The position numbers were made by a program, and so were the translations under genes. A model generated the notes under the pieces. It worked only from the letters and a program-made list of their open reading frames with translations, was not told where the DNA came from and made no database searches. Shown here in pieces: positions 33,687 to 42,038 of a stretch of 64,000 bases of DNA. Within the stretch, counting starts at the first letter, position 1. Each line of letters opens with the position of its first letter. The stretch comes from Clostridia bacterium (GTDB lineage: Bacteria; Bacillota; Clostridia; Christensenellales; Borkfalkiaceae): NCBI GenBank assembly GCA_017621155.1, contig JAGATP010000052.1, forward strand, positions 46,061-110,060. The letters run 5' to 3'.

Positions 33687-34139
33687 ATGGCATATCTTTT
33701 AAAAAGCGTCAAAATCCGCACGGGCAATTCCGAGGCGGGCATGGCGAAAATCGACGAACTCTGGAAGGACATCGTAAGCGGAAAAATTCCGCTGATGTTC
33801 GACAGCGAAGGAACTTTTTTGCAGGGCGCTTCACCCGTCTCCGTCTATTCGAATTACGAGTCGGACGAGCGCGGCGAGTACGATCTGACGATTTTCGCCG
33901 CAAAAAGCGACTTTTTTGCCGAGATGGAAGGGAAGGTCGCGCATGGCGAATACGTCAAATACGACGAGTCGGGAGAGACGATTGCCGCGTGCGCCGACAA
34001 GGCGTGGAATAAGGTCTGGCAGGATAAGGCGAGCGGTGCGATTGAGCGTGCCTTTACGCAGGACTTTGAAAGCACCGTCCCGCCCGAGTATACCAAGGAC
34101 GGCAAAGCGCATTGCTATCTGTACATTGCCGTAAAATAA
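33687..34139 (+). CDS. Effector-binding-domain protein (GyrI/AraC-E-like)
   Basis: 150 residues from ATG 33687 with GGAGG upstream. The pattern of a beta-rich core with VYSNYESDERGEYDLTIFA and a C-terminal DGKAHCYLYIAV strand is that of stand-alone small-molecule binding domains related to the effector domain of AraC-type regulators (Cass2/GyrI-like). There is no DNA-binding part. It probably binds a hydrophobic or cationic compound. The next gene, 12 nt downstream, encodes a larger protein of the same general fold. Confidence 0.7.
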   Translation: MAYLLKSVKIRTGNSEAGMAKIDELWKDIVSGKIPLMFDSEGTFLQGASPVSVYSNYESDERGEYDLTIFAAKSDFFAEMEGKVAHGEYVKYDESGETIAACADKAWNKVWQDKASGAIERAFTQDFESTVPPEYTKDGKAHCYLYIAVK

Positions 34140-34151
34140 TCGGAGGGTACT

Positions 34152-34784
34152 ATGTCGTTTGACTATAAAAAGGAATACAAAGAGTTTTATCTTCCGCCCA
34201 AGAAGCCACACCTTTTGGAAGTTCCGCCCATGAACTACGTCGCGGTGCGAGGAAGAGGCAATCCCAATGAGGCGGGCGGGGCGTATCAGGAGGCAATCGG
34301 CATTTTATACGCCATTGCCTTTACGATCAAGATGAGCAAGCTCGGCTCGCACAAAATCGAAGGGTACTTCGATTACGTCGTGCCGCCCCTCGAGGGCTTT
34401 TGGTGGCAGGAGGGGACGGACACGATCGACTATTCCCGCAAAGAGGATTTTTGCTTCATCTCGGTCATTCGCCTGCCCGATTTCGTCACAAAGGAAGACT
34501 TCGATTGGGCAGTCGCGGAAGCGACGCAAAAAAAGAAGAAGGACTTTTCCAAAGCGGAATTTCTGACGGTGGGGGAGGGGCTCTGCGTGCAGTGCATGCA
34601 CATCGGCCCTTACGACGAAGAGCCTGCCACGATCGGGAAAATGCAGGCATACGCCGAGGCGCAGGGTTGCTTTTTTGACCATACGAAGGAGCGCCTTCAC
34701 CATGAAATTTACCTGTCCGATCCCCGCAAGGCAAAGCCCGAATCGTTAAAGACGGTCATCCGAATCCCCGTCAAAAAATCATAA
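34152..34784 (+). CDS. GyrI-like small-molecule-binding protein
   Basis: 210 residues, ATG preceded by CGGAGG. It begins with a short basic lead and then PPMNYVAVRGRGNPNEAGGAYQEAI, a hallmark of the GyrI-like family in Bacillota. Later parts are FWWQEGTDT and LCVQCMHIGPYDEEPATI, near the substrate cleft of the fold, with a C-terminal HHEIYLSDPRKAKPESLKTV. Members bind or hydrolyse small toxic compounds. It is second in a two-gene unit and is followed by a strong terminator. Confidence 0.88.
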   Translation: MSFDYKKEYKEFYLPPKKPHLLEVPPMNYVAVRGRGNPNEAGGAYQEAIGILYAIAFTIKMSKLGSHKIEGYFDYVVPPLEGFWWQEGTDTIDYSRKEDFCFISVIRLPDFVTKEDFDWAVAEATQKKKKDFSKAEFLTVGEGLCVQCMHIGPYDEEPATIGKMQAYAEAQGCFFDHTKERLHHEIYLSDPRKAKPESLKTVIRIPVKKS

Positions 34785-34788
34785 AACA

Positions 34789-34823
34789 AGGCGAAGCGCT
34801 CGAAAAAGCGCTTCGCCTCATTT
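34789..34823. terminator. Terminator between convergent genes
   Basis: A perfect 12-bp stem (34789-34800 with 34807-34818), 6-nt loop, then CATTTTTC on the plus strand and TGTTTTATG on the minus strand, so it can act both ways. Confidence 0.85.
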
Positions 34824-34834
34824 TTCTGATGCCA

Positions 34835-35845
34835 TTAGGATTTGTTCTCCAATGCGTTGCGTTCGGCGGTAATTTCCTTTTGCAGTTCTTCTTCGGTGGG
34901 GAGATATAACATATACTTCGAAGTGAAAATTTGTTTGTTGTCTTCGGGCAAAGTATAGCGCACAACCGAATCGTTTTTATCCGCGCAAAGCAAAATGCCG
35001 ATCGGGGCATTATCGCCTTCCGTCATCTTTTCACGGGTATAGTAATTGACGTACATTTGCATTTGTCCGATATCCTGGTGCGTAAGCTTTCCCGTTTTTA
35101 AGTCGATCAGCACGAAGCATTTCAAAATATAGTTGTAGAAAACAAGGTCGATATAAAAATGCTGATGATCAAACGAAATTCTGTGCTGTCTGCCGACAAA
35201 CGAGAAACCGCGTCCAAGTTCAAGCAAGAATTTTTGCAAGTGGTCGATCAGCGCTTGTTCCAGGTCGGATTCGTAAAAACTCGCGCTCTGTTCCAAACCC
35301 AAAAACTCCAATACGTACGGATCGCGTATCACGTCTTCGGGCGTTTTTGCAGGCTCTCGTTTTGTCGTATCTTCCACCACGTCATAATTGCCATGACTTG
35401 CTAGTAACCGCTGATAGGAGAACGTAGTGATTTGTCTTTCGAGCTGACGGACACTCCAATTCGATTTAACACTTTCTTCAATATAGAATTGCCTTGCGCG
35501 CTCGTTTTCAACGCGCATAAGAAGTCTATAATGCGACCAACTCAATTTATCACACAGTGTGTGACGATTTGGAAACGCAAGATAGAATTGACGCATATAA
35601 CTTAAATTCGTGACGGTAAAACCTTTCCCGAAATCGGCAGTCATCTGTTTGGATAGCTCTTTCAAAAGACTTGTTCCGTATTCGGCAGTAGCGTTACCGC
35701 CTTGCTTTTCCACAATGCTCTTGCCGATTTCCCAATAGGCTTCTACCATAGCAAAGTTGGCGGCAGAATAAACTTTCGCACGTGCACTTGAGAGGATTTC
35801 TTTGATTTGATTGTAAAAGGTGGTATCCATAAGTTGATTTTTCAT
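34835..35845 (-). CDS. DUF1016 PD-(D/E)XK nuclease-family protein (YhcG-like)
   Basis: 336 residues from ATG 35845. The N-terminal DUF1016_N domain shows AYWEIGKSIVEKQGG and the LSYMRQFYLAFPN stretch. The C-terminal nuclease domain shows FLLELGRGFSFVGRQHRI, FYIDLVFYNYILKCFVLIDLKTGKL, with the D and the DLK active-site residues. Members are linked to DNA-end processing and mobile or defence contexts. The start overlaps the stop of the upstream membrane-protein gene by 4 nt, an unusual pairing. The frame continues to 35959 but without a ribosome site. AAAGGA precedes the chosen start. Confidence 0.92.
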   Translation of the reverse strand: MKNQLMDTTFYNQIKEILSSARAKVYSAANFAMVEAYWEIGKSIVEKQGGNATAEYGTSLLKELSKQMTADFGKGFTVTNLSYMRQFYLAFPNRHTLCDKLSWSHYRLLMRVENERARQFYIEESVKSNWSVRQLERQITTFSYQRLLASHGNYDVVEDTTKREPAKTPEDVIRDPYVLEFLGLEQSASFYESDLEQALIDHLQKFLLELGRGFSFVGRQHRISFDHQHFYIDLVFYNYILKCFVLIDLKTGKLTHQDIGQMQMYVNYYTREKMTEGDNAPIGILLCADKNDSVVRYTLPEDNKQIFTSKYMLYLPTEEELQKEITAERNALENKS

Positions 35846-36621
35846 TTTCGTTGTTCCTTTGCGGGGGAAAGAATGGAAGAAAGGACTTTTCCGACAATTC
35901 CGATGAGAACTGTGAGGGCGATGAAAATGAGGACGAAGAAGTTGATTTCGTCGTGCCAACGCAAGCCCAACACAACGGCATCAAGAGCGGCAGCGATTCC
36001 CCAGCTCCAGGGACAAAAGGTCAGCAAACCGTCGTTTCGATAGAAGCGCACCAGCATACCCGTGAACAGCGCAACCAATAAAACGGACGCAATGCTCTCA
36101 ATCGGGTAAAACGCCGTGCAAAGAGCGCAGGTATCGGGAACGCATTTCGTCGCATAAACGACGGGAATCGCCATCGAGAAAGCGGTGATATACGCATAAC
36201 TCATCCACCGCAAAGCTCCGTTCCCGTTCTTTCGAACGCCGTGCACGGTGTGTAGCAACATGGCTACCAGTAAGCAGCCGTATGCCGCAAACTGCACGGG
36301 CGGAATCGTGCCTTGGGTATGTACCATACCGCCCAACAGGAGAATGCCCGCCGCAATGCAAGGGTGCAAAAAGTCGTTTTCTGTTTTAACCGCACCAAAG
36401 TCGAACAGCTTACGTCCCCATACGATTAAATACGCCCAACCGCCTATGAGCGCAAGCACCGTTAATACCGTCATATACGCGTCGAGCGAAAGCATTTCGG
36501 TAAACGGCGTTTTAAATGCCTCAACCAAACTGATTATGCGTTCTACCGTAAGCAAAGCAAAATACAGCAGAAATAACACGCATTGCAGGACATTCGATAC
36601 AAACGTTTTCTTTTCCGTCAT
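35842..36621 (-). CDS. Polytopic membrane protein coupled to the DUF1016 gene
   Basis: 259 residues with seven to eight hydrophobic segments spread along the whole length and few polar loops. I do not recognise the family. A Cys cluster (KCVPDTCALCTAF, about residue 165) lies between two helices, probably outside. It has a consensus promoter and GGGGGG-type ribosome site. The last codons overlap the start of the DUF1016 nuclease gene (ATGA), so the two proteins are made together. Function unknown; a membrane effector or sensor for the nuclease is conceivable. Confidence 0.8.
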   Translation of the reverse strand: MTEKKTFVSNVLQCVLFLLYFALLTVERIISLVEAFKTPFTEMLSLDAYMTVLTVLALIGGWAYLIVWGRKLFDFGAVKTENDFLHPCIAAGILLLGGMVHTQGTIPPVQFAAYGCLLVAMLLHTVHGVRKNGNGALRWMSYAYITAFSMAIPVVYATKCVPDTCALCTAFYPIESIASVLLVALFTGMLVRFYRNDGLLTFCPWSWGIAAALDAVVLGLRWHDEINFFVLIFIALTVLIGIVGKVLSSILSPAKEQRK

Positions 36622-36653
36622 TTTTTACATCCCCCCAATTGAAACTTTATTTC

Positions 36654-36682
36654 ATTATAGCGCATTTCGCCCGTTTTGTCAA
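36654..36682 (-). promoter_or_regulatory. Consensus promoter of the membrane protein/DUF1016 operon
   Basis: Minus strand TTGACA (36682-36677), 17-nt spacer, TATAAT (36659-36654), 33 nt before the ATG. Confidence 0.85.
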
Positions 36683-36840
36683 GAGCAGCGCTTATTCAAG
36701 CGCTCTTGATCTTGTAGGATCACAATAGAGGGGAGATAAAAATATTTCGAAAAAATGCGATTTTTTACAAAAATTCTCAATAGCAGACGTGAGATGAAAA
36801 GAAAAATTAAATGGGTGCAATTCCCCGAAAAACCAGAATT

Positions 36841-37078
36841 GAACCCATGTTGCCTCGTCGGCGCAAACTGCGCTCTCAGCCATCCGCATAAATGCGGACG
36901 GCAACTTTGCTTTGCTTCGTTGCGTCTCCTCTCCCCGCAAAGATTTTAAAAAAATCTTTGCGGGGGCCCCTAGGAATATTTCACTGCTTCCTTCACGGGT
37001 TCAATTCCCCCGAAAGGCAATAAAATAACTATCCACCGACAAAGTCGGTGGATAGTTATTCTGGTGACCCCTACGGCA
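36841..37078 (-). repeat. Decayed tRNA-Glu repeat, unit 1
   Basis: A 238-bp unit that begins with a tRNA-Glu T-arm fragment (complement of GAACCCATGTTGCC) and contains a perfect 15-bp hairpin (36933-36947 with 36951-36965) and several smaller ones. Near its other end is a terminator hairpin (about 37025-37062) and a tRNA 3' end with encoded CCA (GGGGTCACCA on the minus strand, around 37063-37072). It is a tandem copy of unit 2 with substitutions. No protein is supported in 36683-37292. Confidence 0.75.
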
Positions 37079-37312
37079 GAACCCATGTTGCCTCGTCGGC
37101 GCAAACTTCGCTCTCAGCCATCCGCAAAAATACGGACGGCAACTTTGCTCCGTTGCGCCTCCTCTCCCCACAAAGCTTTTTCAAAAGCTTTGTGGGGGCC
37201 CCTTAAAGGTTTCACGATCATCCCCATGGGTTCAATTCCCCAAGAGACAGAAAAATAAATCTCCACTAGCTTATGCTAGTGGAGATTTATTCTGGTGACC
37301 CCTACGGGAATT
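37079..37312 (-). repeat. Decayed tRNA-Glu repeat, unit 2
   Basis: A 234-bp tandem copy of unit 1, running into the intact tRNA-Glu. It has the corresponding 15-bp hairpin (37166-37180 with 37183-37197) and terminator hairpin (about 37257-37290). Hairpin arms differ from those of unit 1 at several positions, each compensated in the partner arm. A piece resembling a tRNA 5' end plus T-arm lies inverted near 37197-37245. Confidence 0.75.
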
Positions 37313-37367
37313 GAACCCATGTTGCCGCCGTGAAAGGGCGATGTCTTAACCTCTTGACCAAGGGGCC
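37293..37367 (-). tRNA. tRNA-Glu (anticodon TTC)
   Basis: 75 nt on the minus strand from GGCCCCTTGG to an encoded CCA. The acceptor arm (GGCCCCT with AGGGGTC), anticodon loop CTTTCAC with TTC, and T-arm TGGGTTCAATTCCCG all fold normally. It is the last of three tRNAs in one transcript and is followed by a terminator hairpin. Confidence 0.95.
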
Positions 37368-37402
37368 ATCTATGAAAAACGGCAGAATTGCCGAAGTTGT
37401 CA

Positions 37403-37480
37403 TGGTAGCGGTGGGTGGATTCGAACCGCCGATCTATCGGGTATGAACCGATCGCTATAGGCCAGCTAAGCTACACCGCC
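37403..37480 (-). tRNA. tRNA-Met (anticodon CAT)
   Basis: 78 nt including CCA. The acceptor stem is GGCGGTG with CACCGCT (one G-U pair), anticodon stem ATCGG/CCGAT around loop TTCATAC, T-arm with TTCGAAT. An elongator tRNA-Met is most likely. A tRNA-Ile2 whose CAT is modified by TilS cannot be fully excluded without a model. Confidence 0.9.
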
Positions 37481-37483
37481 ATG

Positions 37484-37560
<77 letters not shown>

Positions 37561-37587
37561 ATATATATTCCTTTCGGATGCTTGCTT

Positions 37588-37616
37588 ATTCTATTACAAT
37601 TTCCGCTTCTTGTCAA
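37588..37616 (-). promoter_or_regulatory. Promoter of the tRNA operon
   Basis: Minus strand TTGACA (37616-37611), 17-nt spacer, TAGAAT (37593-37588), 28 nt upstream of tRNA-fMet. Confidence 0.85.
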
Positions 37617-37665
37617 CTGTTTTTTGGACTTTTTTGAAAAATCTCCGAAAAATTTTCCCGAAAAG

Positions 37666-37694
37666 TTGCAAGACGGAAAAATACATGCTATAAT
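37666..37694 (+). promoter_or_regulatory. Promoter of tilS, adjacent to the start codon
   Basis: TTGCAA (37666-37671), 17-nt spacer, TATAAT (37689-37694). The GTG start is at 37701, seven nt after the -10, where transcription should begin, so the tilS message may be leaderless. Confidence 0.7.
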
Positions 37695-37700
37695 ACCTTC

Positions 37701-38930
37701 GTGAAAGTCTGCTTGGAAAACTTCAAAGGCAAAAAGATCGCCGTGGCGGTGTCGGGCGGAAGGGACAGCATGGCGCTCCTTTTCTACCTCTTTCAACATC
37801 GGGAGGAGGGGTATTCCCTCTGCGTCGTTCACTGCGAGCACGGCATTCGCGGGGAGGAGTCCAAAGGGGACGAGCAGTTTGTCCGTTCCTATTGCGAGGA
37901 GCTGGGCATTCCCGTCTTCGTCTTTCGGGAGGATTGCCCGCGCCTTGCCCAAACGGAAAAGAAATCCTTGGAGACCGTCGCGCGCGAATTTCGCTATCGC
38001 GCCTTTGATTCCCTCCTGCGGGAAGGGAAAGCCGATCTCATTGCCACCGCTCACCACAGAGAGGACAACGCCGAGACGGTGCTCTTTCGGCTCTGTCGGG
38101 GAAGCTCGCTTATGGGGCTTTGCGGCATTTCGGAGCGGCGCGGCTTCGTGCGCCCTCTCTTACACTGTTCGAGGCGGGAAATCGACGACTATATCTTGGC
38201 GGAGGGGATTTCCTATCGGGAGGATTCCACCAACGCCGATTCGGAATATACGAGAAATTTTTTGCGGAGGGAGATTTTTCCCCGTCTGGAAGAGCGGATT
38301 CCCGGGACGGCGGAAGCCATCGACCGCTTTTCTGTTGTCGCCGAGGAGGACGAACGCCTTTTGAAGGCGCTGTCCCTCCCGCTCGCCAAGGAAAACGCCG
38401 TGCTTCTCGACGAACGCTTCCCGCTCTTTTCCCGTGCGTGCCTGATTGTCCTCAAGGAATTGGGTGTGGAAGTCGATTATACGTTTACGCATTTGCGCGA
38501 TCTGTACGATTTACAGAAAAAGGAGAACGGCAAGCGCATTTGTCTGCCCTTCGGCGTCACCGCTTATCGGGAGTACGACAGGATTTCCTTTCAAAAAGGG
38601 GAAAATTCGCCCGAGGAGATTCCCTTTGAGGAGGTGGAGCTTTGCCTCGTGGAAGATACGGCGCAAAAGGGCGTCTTTGACGGGGATCGAATTCCAAAGG
38701 GCGCCGTGCTTCGAACGCGGAGGAACGGGGATAGATTCCGCCCCTACGGCGGGAGAGAAAAGAGCCTCGGGGATTGGTTTACGGACAAAAAAATCCCCCT
38801 TCGGGAACGAGACGGGATTCTCCTCGTCGCCAAGGACAGCGAGGTGTTGATTGTCGTCGGGTATGAAATATCCGATCGGGTGAAGGTGACGGCAGAGACG
38901 AAACGGATTTGCCGAATCAAATACAGATGA
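37701..38930 (+). CDS. tilS: tRNA(Ile)-lysidine synthase TilS
   Basis: 409 residues. The PP-loop motif VAVSGGRDSMAL sits near the N-terminus; VVHCEHGIRGEES and LIATAHHREDNAETVLFRL are standard TilS signatures, and the C-terminal TilS-C domain (about 320-405) includes RNGDRFRPYGGREKSLGDWF. It attaches lysine to C34 of tRNA-Ile(CAT), changing it to read ATA. Start is GTG with no ribosome site and directly behind the promoter, pointing to leaderless translation. The tRNA genes with CAT anticodons lie divergently next door. hpt follows at once, the usual clostridial and bacillar gene order. Confidence 0.95.
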   Translation: MKVCLENFKGKKIAVAVSGGRDSMALLFYLFQHREEGYSLCVVHCEHGIRGEESKGDEQFVRSYCEELGIPVFVFREDCPRLAQTEKKSLETVAREFRYRAFDSLLREGKADLIATAHHREDNAETVLFRLCRGSSLMGLCGISERRGFVRPLLHCSRREIDDYILAEGISYREDSTNADSEYTRNFLRREIFPRLEERIPGTAEAIDRFSVVAEEDERLLKALSLPLAKENAVLLDERFPLFSRACLIVLKELGVEVDYTFTHLRDLYDLQKKENGKRICLPFGVTAYREYDRISFQKGENSPEEIPFEEVELCLVEDTAQKGVFDGDRIPKGAVLRTRRNGDRFRPYGGREKSLGDWFTDKKIPLRERDGILLVAKDSEVLIVVGYEISDRVKVTAETKRICRIKYR

Positions 38931-38939
38931 GGTGTGACT

Positions 38940-39479
38940 ATGCATCACGATTGCGAAAGAATTTTATTGACTCAGGAGCAGATTGAAAACAGAGTGCAGG
39001 AAATCGCCGATCGGCTCAACGCCGATTATGCGGGCAAGACGCCCCTTGTCGTCGGCATTTTAAAGGGGAGCATCGTCTTCTACGGCGATCTCATCCGCAA
39101 GCTGGACATTCCCGTCGAGCTCGATTTCATGGCGGTGTCTTCCTACGGCTCGGGCACCGTTTCGAGCGGCATGCTGAAGATGAAGAAGGATCTCGATCGG
39201 GACATCAAGGGAAGGGACGTCATCATCGTCGAGGACATCATCGACAGCGGCTATACCCTTGCGAAGCTCAAGAAGATTCTCTATGAGCGGCAGCCCGCCT
39301 CCGTCAAAATCGTGGTCTTGCTCGACAAATTCGAGCGGAGAGTGGTGGCGATCGAGCCGGACTACTCCTGTTTCGACATCGAGGACGAGTTCGTGATCGG
39401 CTACGGGCTCGACTATGACGAGAAATACAGAAACCTGCCCTACATCGGCATCCTCAAGCCCGAAGTTTACAGCAAATAA
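38940..39479 (+). CDS. hpt: Hypoxanthine (guanine) phosphoribosyltransferase
   Basis: 179 residues from ATG 38940, chosen because GAGGTG ends 5 nt before it (a GTG six nt earlier lies within that site). PRPP loop VIIVEDIIDSGYTL, LKGSIVFYGDLIR and VVLLDKFERR are typical for Hpt. It salvages hypoxanthine and guanine to IMP and GMP. It lies 9 nt after tilS, the usual order in this phylum. Confidence 0.95.
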   Translation: MHHDCERILLTQEQIENRVQEIADRLNADYAGKTPLVVGILKGSIVFYGDLIRKLDIPVELDFMAVSSYGSGTVSSGMLKMKKDLDRDIKGRDVIIVEDIIDSGYTLAKLKKILYERQPASVKIVVLLDKFERRVVAIEPDYSCFDIEDEFVIGYGLDYDEKYRNLPYIGILKPEVYSK

Positions 39480-39482
39480 AAA

Positions 39483-39574
39483 TACGCCTCGCGGGAAACC
39501 GCGAGGCGTAAAAATCTTCGGAAGAGAGGAAAGCGACTTATCGGGAAATACGCCTCGCGGAAAAACCGCGAGGC
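39483..39574. repeat. Duplicated 12-bp hairpin after hpt
   Basis: TACGCCTCGCGG pairs with CCGCGAGGCGTA at 39483-39510 (GAAA loop), and the same stem recurs at 39547-39574. Neither has a T run on the plus strand; the first has TTTTT on the minus side. A third hairpin (39593-39602 with 39614-39623) follows. The rest of 39480-39773 holds no gene I can see. Confidence 0.6.
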
Positions 39575-39773
39575 GTAAAAGGTTAGGAGGCGATTCGGAT
39601 TTTGGGTGTTGGGAAATCCGAATTTGTGATCTGAGTCGGTTACACTCTGACAATACCCCCTTTTGCGCCGTTTGAAACGCAAATTTTATCATTTCACACA
39701 ATTTTCACAAAAAGAGCGGCGGAAGGTTTTTTCGAGACGCGCATTGCAGGAGTAGAAAAAAGAGAAAAAGGGA

Positions 39774-39802
39774 TTGACTTTTCCCCTTTTTTTTGTTATA
39801 CT
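39774..39802 (+). promoter_or_regulatory. Promoter of the system C regulator operon
   Basis: TTGACT (39774-39779), 17-nt spacer, TATACT (39797-39802). Leader of about 100 nt before the ATG. Confidence 0.75.
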
Positions 39803-39855
39803 GAAAATAGTAGTAAAATACGATCGCTGGGGAGCGAGGGAAGTATCTTTTAGGG

Positions 39856-39878
39856 AAGGAGGCCGTAACCTCCTTTTT
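39856..39878 (+). terminator. Possible leader attenuator before the system C regulator
   Basis: AAGGAGG (39856-39862) pairs with CCTCCTT (39869-39875), then TTTG: a short terminator-like hairpin inside the 5' leader that hides a ribosome-site-like GGAGG. It may reduce readthrough into the operon. Confidence 0.4.
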
Positions 39879-39907
39879 GTGGTTGCGGAAAAAAACAAGG
39901 AGGGAGT

Positions 39908-40645
39908 ATGAAAGGAGACGCACTATGGGTTGTCATTCTCGAGGACAACCCCGAAGACTCGAATCGATTGGAGACCTTTCTCCATCGATTCACAACGGAG
40001 CACCAAAGAAAAATTGTGATTTCCGTCTTTCGGGACGGAATCGAACTGCTCGAGCATATGGACAGAGGCTTTGACGTTCTGTTCATGGACATCGAGCTGT
40101 TGCAGATGAACGGTATGAAGACTGCCCGAAAGCTTCGAAAATTAGACGCTTTGATCCCCATCATCTTCGTGACAAATCTGGCGCAGTACGCGATCAAGGG
40201 CTACGAGGTAGACGCTGTCGGCTTTATGGTAAAGCCGATCTCCTACTATCCCTTTGAACACAACATGCAAAAGGCGCTGAAATTATGCGAAAAGAACATG
40301 GGGGAGGAGGAGAATTGCGTCATTGACCTTGGCTTCAACAAATTCAAGAGAGTTCCGATCGACGAGATCGTCTACGTGATCAAGGACAAAAATTACATCG
40401 TCTACGTACTTTCGAGCGGAGAGGAAGTCAGAGAGCGCGGGACGATGAAGGACGTCGAGGAACGCTTTCAAAATACGACCGTCAAGAAGTGCGCAAGCGG
40501 CTGTCTGGTCAATTTGAAGTACGTCAAGAAAAAGGAAAAGAACGCCGTCTATCTGCCGGATACGGCGTTTACGATTACGCGCACTTGCAGGGATTCGTTT
40601 ACGGAAGCGTTGATGGATTATATTCGAGGGGGAGGGGGACGATGA
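39908..40645 (+). CDS. LytTR-family response regulator, system C
   Basis: 245 residues. Receiver domain with acidic residues in VVILEDNPEDS and phospho-acceptor Asp61 in VLFMDIELLQMNG, plus FVTNLAQYAIKGYEVDAVGFMVKPISYYPF. LytTR domain at about 140-240 with EIVYVIKDKNYIVYVLSS and KKCASGCLVNLKYV. It is paralogous to the regulators at 6732 and 19143 but more diverged. The stop overlaps the kinase start by 4 nt. AGGAGGGAG lies before the ATG. The proposed target is the direct repeat pair at 42039-42070. Confidence 0.92.
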   Translation: MKGDALWVVILEDNPEDSNRLETFLHRFTTEHQRKIVISVFRDGIELLEHMDRGFDVLFMDIELLQMNGMKTARKLRKLDALIPIIFVTNLAQYAIKGYEVDAVGFMVKPISYYPFEHNMQKALKLCEKNMGEEENCVIDLGFNKFKRVPIDEIVYVIKDKNYIVYVLSSGEEVRERGTMKDVEERFQNTTVKKCASGCLVNLKYVKKKEKNAVYLPDTAFTITRTCRDSFTEALMDYIRGGGGR

Positions 40646-41988
40646 TGGAATTTGCTCTGAAGATTGCCACAAAGATTGCATGGTTCGTCTTGCAGCTGTT
40701 TCTCTGCGAGATCGGCTTTCTCGTCGGTTTGCGCCGAAAAAAGAATTTTTTCTTGCGGGCGATCGGCTCTCTGATCCTGTTTCTCTCGCTGGTCGCCCTG
40801 ACCGCCGTTGTGAGGGAAGTGATCCCCGGAAGAGAATTTTATCTGATTCGGCACGCAAAGGGAATCGTATTCTTTTTCTCCCTCGTTCTCTTTAACGCGA
40901 TTGCCCTGACGGGGTGTTTCGAGGTGAATTTCAGGCAGGCGCTGTTTTGCGCCATCGGCGGCTATTCGGTCGAACACATCGCGAGCCGAGTTTCCTATCT
41001 TATTCAAATTTGCTTTTATTCGCAAAAGCCCGTGCCGCCCCTCGTCGAATATCTCTGTTTTTATATCGGCATCCCCGTTTTCTTTTCCCTCGTCAGTTAT
41101 TTTTTCCTCATTCGAAGGAGTTTTGAAAAAAACAGAGCGTGCGATCAGGATTGGAAGGTCTTGTTGGTATCGTGCGCGAATCTTTTTATCTGCATCGTGA
41201 TCAGTGCTTTCGAGCCCGATCCGATCGCGGAATCCATCGAGGCGGGAGCCGCGCTCTTCGGCAGTTACATCTGTACGATTATGGGGTGTCTGCTCTGCCT
41301 ATGCTTGCAGGCGGGTGTCTTCCACGAGAGCAAGCTGGACGAAAAAAACCGCATTTTATCCGAAATGCTCGAATTTGAACGCAAACGGCAGACGATTTCC
41401 AAGGAAACCGTCGAGATGATCAATTTGAAGTGCCACGATCTGCGGCATCAGATTCGCCTTTTGGAAACGCAGACGCCCGAGCTTCGCTCCAAGTCCCTCG
41501 AAAAAATAACCGACGCCATCCACATTTACGACACCGTCGCCAAGACGGGGAACGATTCGGTCGATCTCGTCCTGATGGAGAAGAGCTTGCTCTGTGAAAA
41601 GAACAAGATCAACTTCACCTATATGGTGGACGGCGACAAATTCGGCTTCATGGCAGACGAGGATATTTACGTGATGCTCGGGAACATGTTCGACAATGCG
41701 ATCGAATGCGTCGAAAAAGAGGAAAATACGGAAAAGAGGGTGATTACGCTCGTCGCGTGTGCCAAGGCGGATATGCTGTACGTGTGCATGGAAAACAATT
41801 GCCCCGTACCCGTTTCGTTTCAGGACGGCTTCCCCCAAACGTCCAAAAGCGACAAGATATTCCACGGATTCGGCGTTAGAAGCATCTCGCACATCGCGCA
41901 AAGCTACGGCGGGAACGCCCGCTTCTTTATGGAGGATGAAAAATTCGTCGTCGAAGTCCTCTTTCCAATCGAAAAAAAGAACAGTTAA
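40642..41988 (+). CDS. GHKL sensor histidine kinase, system C
   Basis: 448 residues from the ATG overlapping the regulator stop (the frame is open further upstream only within the regulator gene). About six membrane helices in the first 230 residues, then a short coiled segment, His265 in KCHDLRHQIRLLE, N-box MLGNMFDNAIECVEK and G-box HGFGVRSISHIAQSYGG. Same AgrC-like class as the kinases of systems A and B. A perfect terminator follows. The signal is unknown. Confidence 0.9.
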   Translation: MMEFALKIATKIAWFVLQLFLCEIGFLVGLRRKKNFFLRAIGSLILFLSLVALTAVVREVIPGREFYLIRHAKGIVFFFSLVLFNAIALTGCFEVNFRQALFCAIGGYSVEHIASRVSYLIQICFYSQKPVPPLVEYLCFYIGIPVFFSLVSYFFLIRRSFEKNRACDQDWKVLLVSCANLFICIVISAFEPDPIAESIEAGAALFGSYICTIMGCLLCLCLQAGVFHESKLDEKNRILSEMLEFERKRQTISKETVEMINLKCHDLRHQIRLLETQTPELRSKSLEKITDAIHIYDTVAKTGNDSVDLVLMEKSLLCEKNKINFTYMVDGDKFGFMADEDIYVMLGNMFDNAIECVEKEENTEKRVITLVACAKADMLYVCMENNCPVPVSFQDGFPQTSKSDKIFHGFGVRSISHIAQSYGGNARFFMEDEKFVVEVLFPIEKKNS

Positions 41989-41994
41989 ACATCA

Positions 41995-42024
41995 AAAATT
42001 CTCTCGCAGGAGAGAATTTTTTTT
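41995..42024 (+). terminator. Terminator of the system C regulator-kinase operon
   Basis: A perfect 11-bp stem (41995-42005 with 42010-42020), GCAG loop, then TTTT. Confidence 0.85.
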
Positions 42025-42038
42025 GCGCAAAAAAGTAG

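Noticed and set aside
36841..37312. Tandem repeats next to the tRNA genes as a CRISPR array or an attachment site
   Set aside because: Units are over 230 bp without short identical repeats and unique spacers. There are no cas genes and no integrase in the window.
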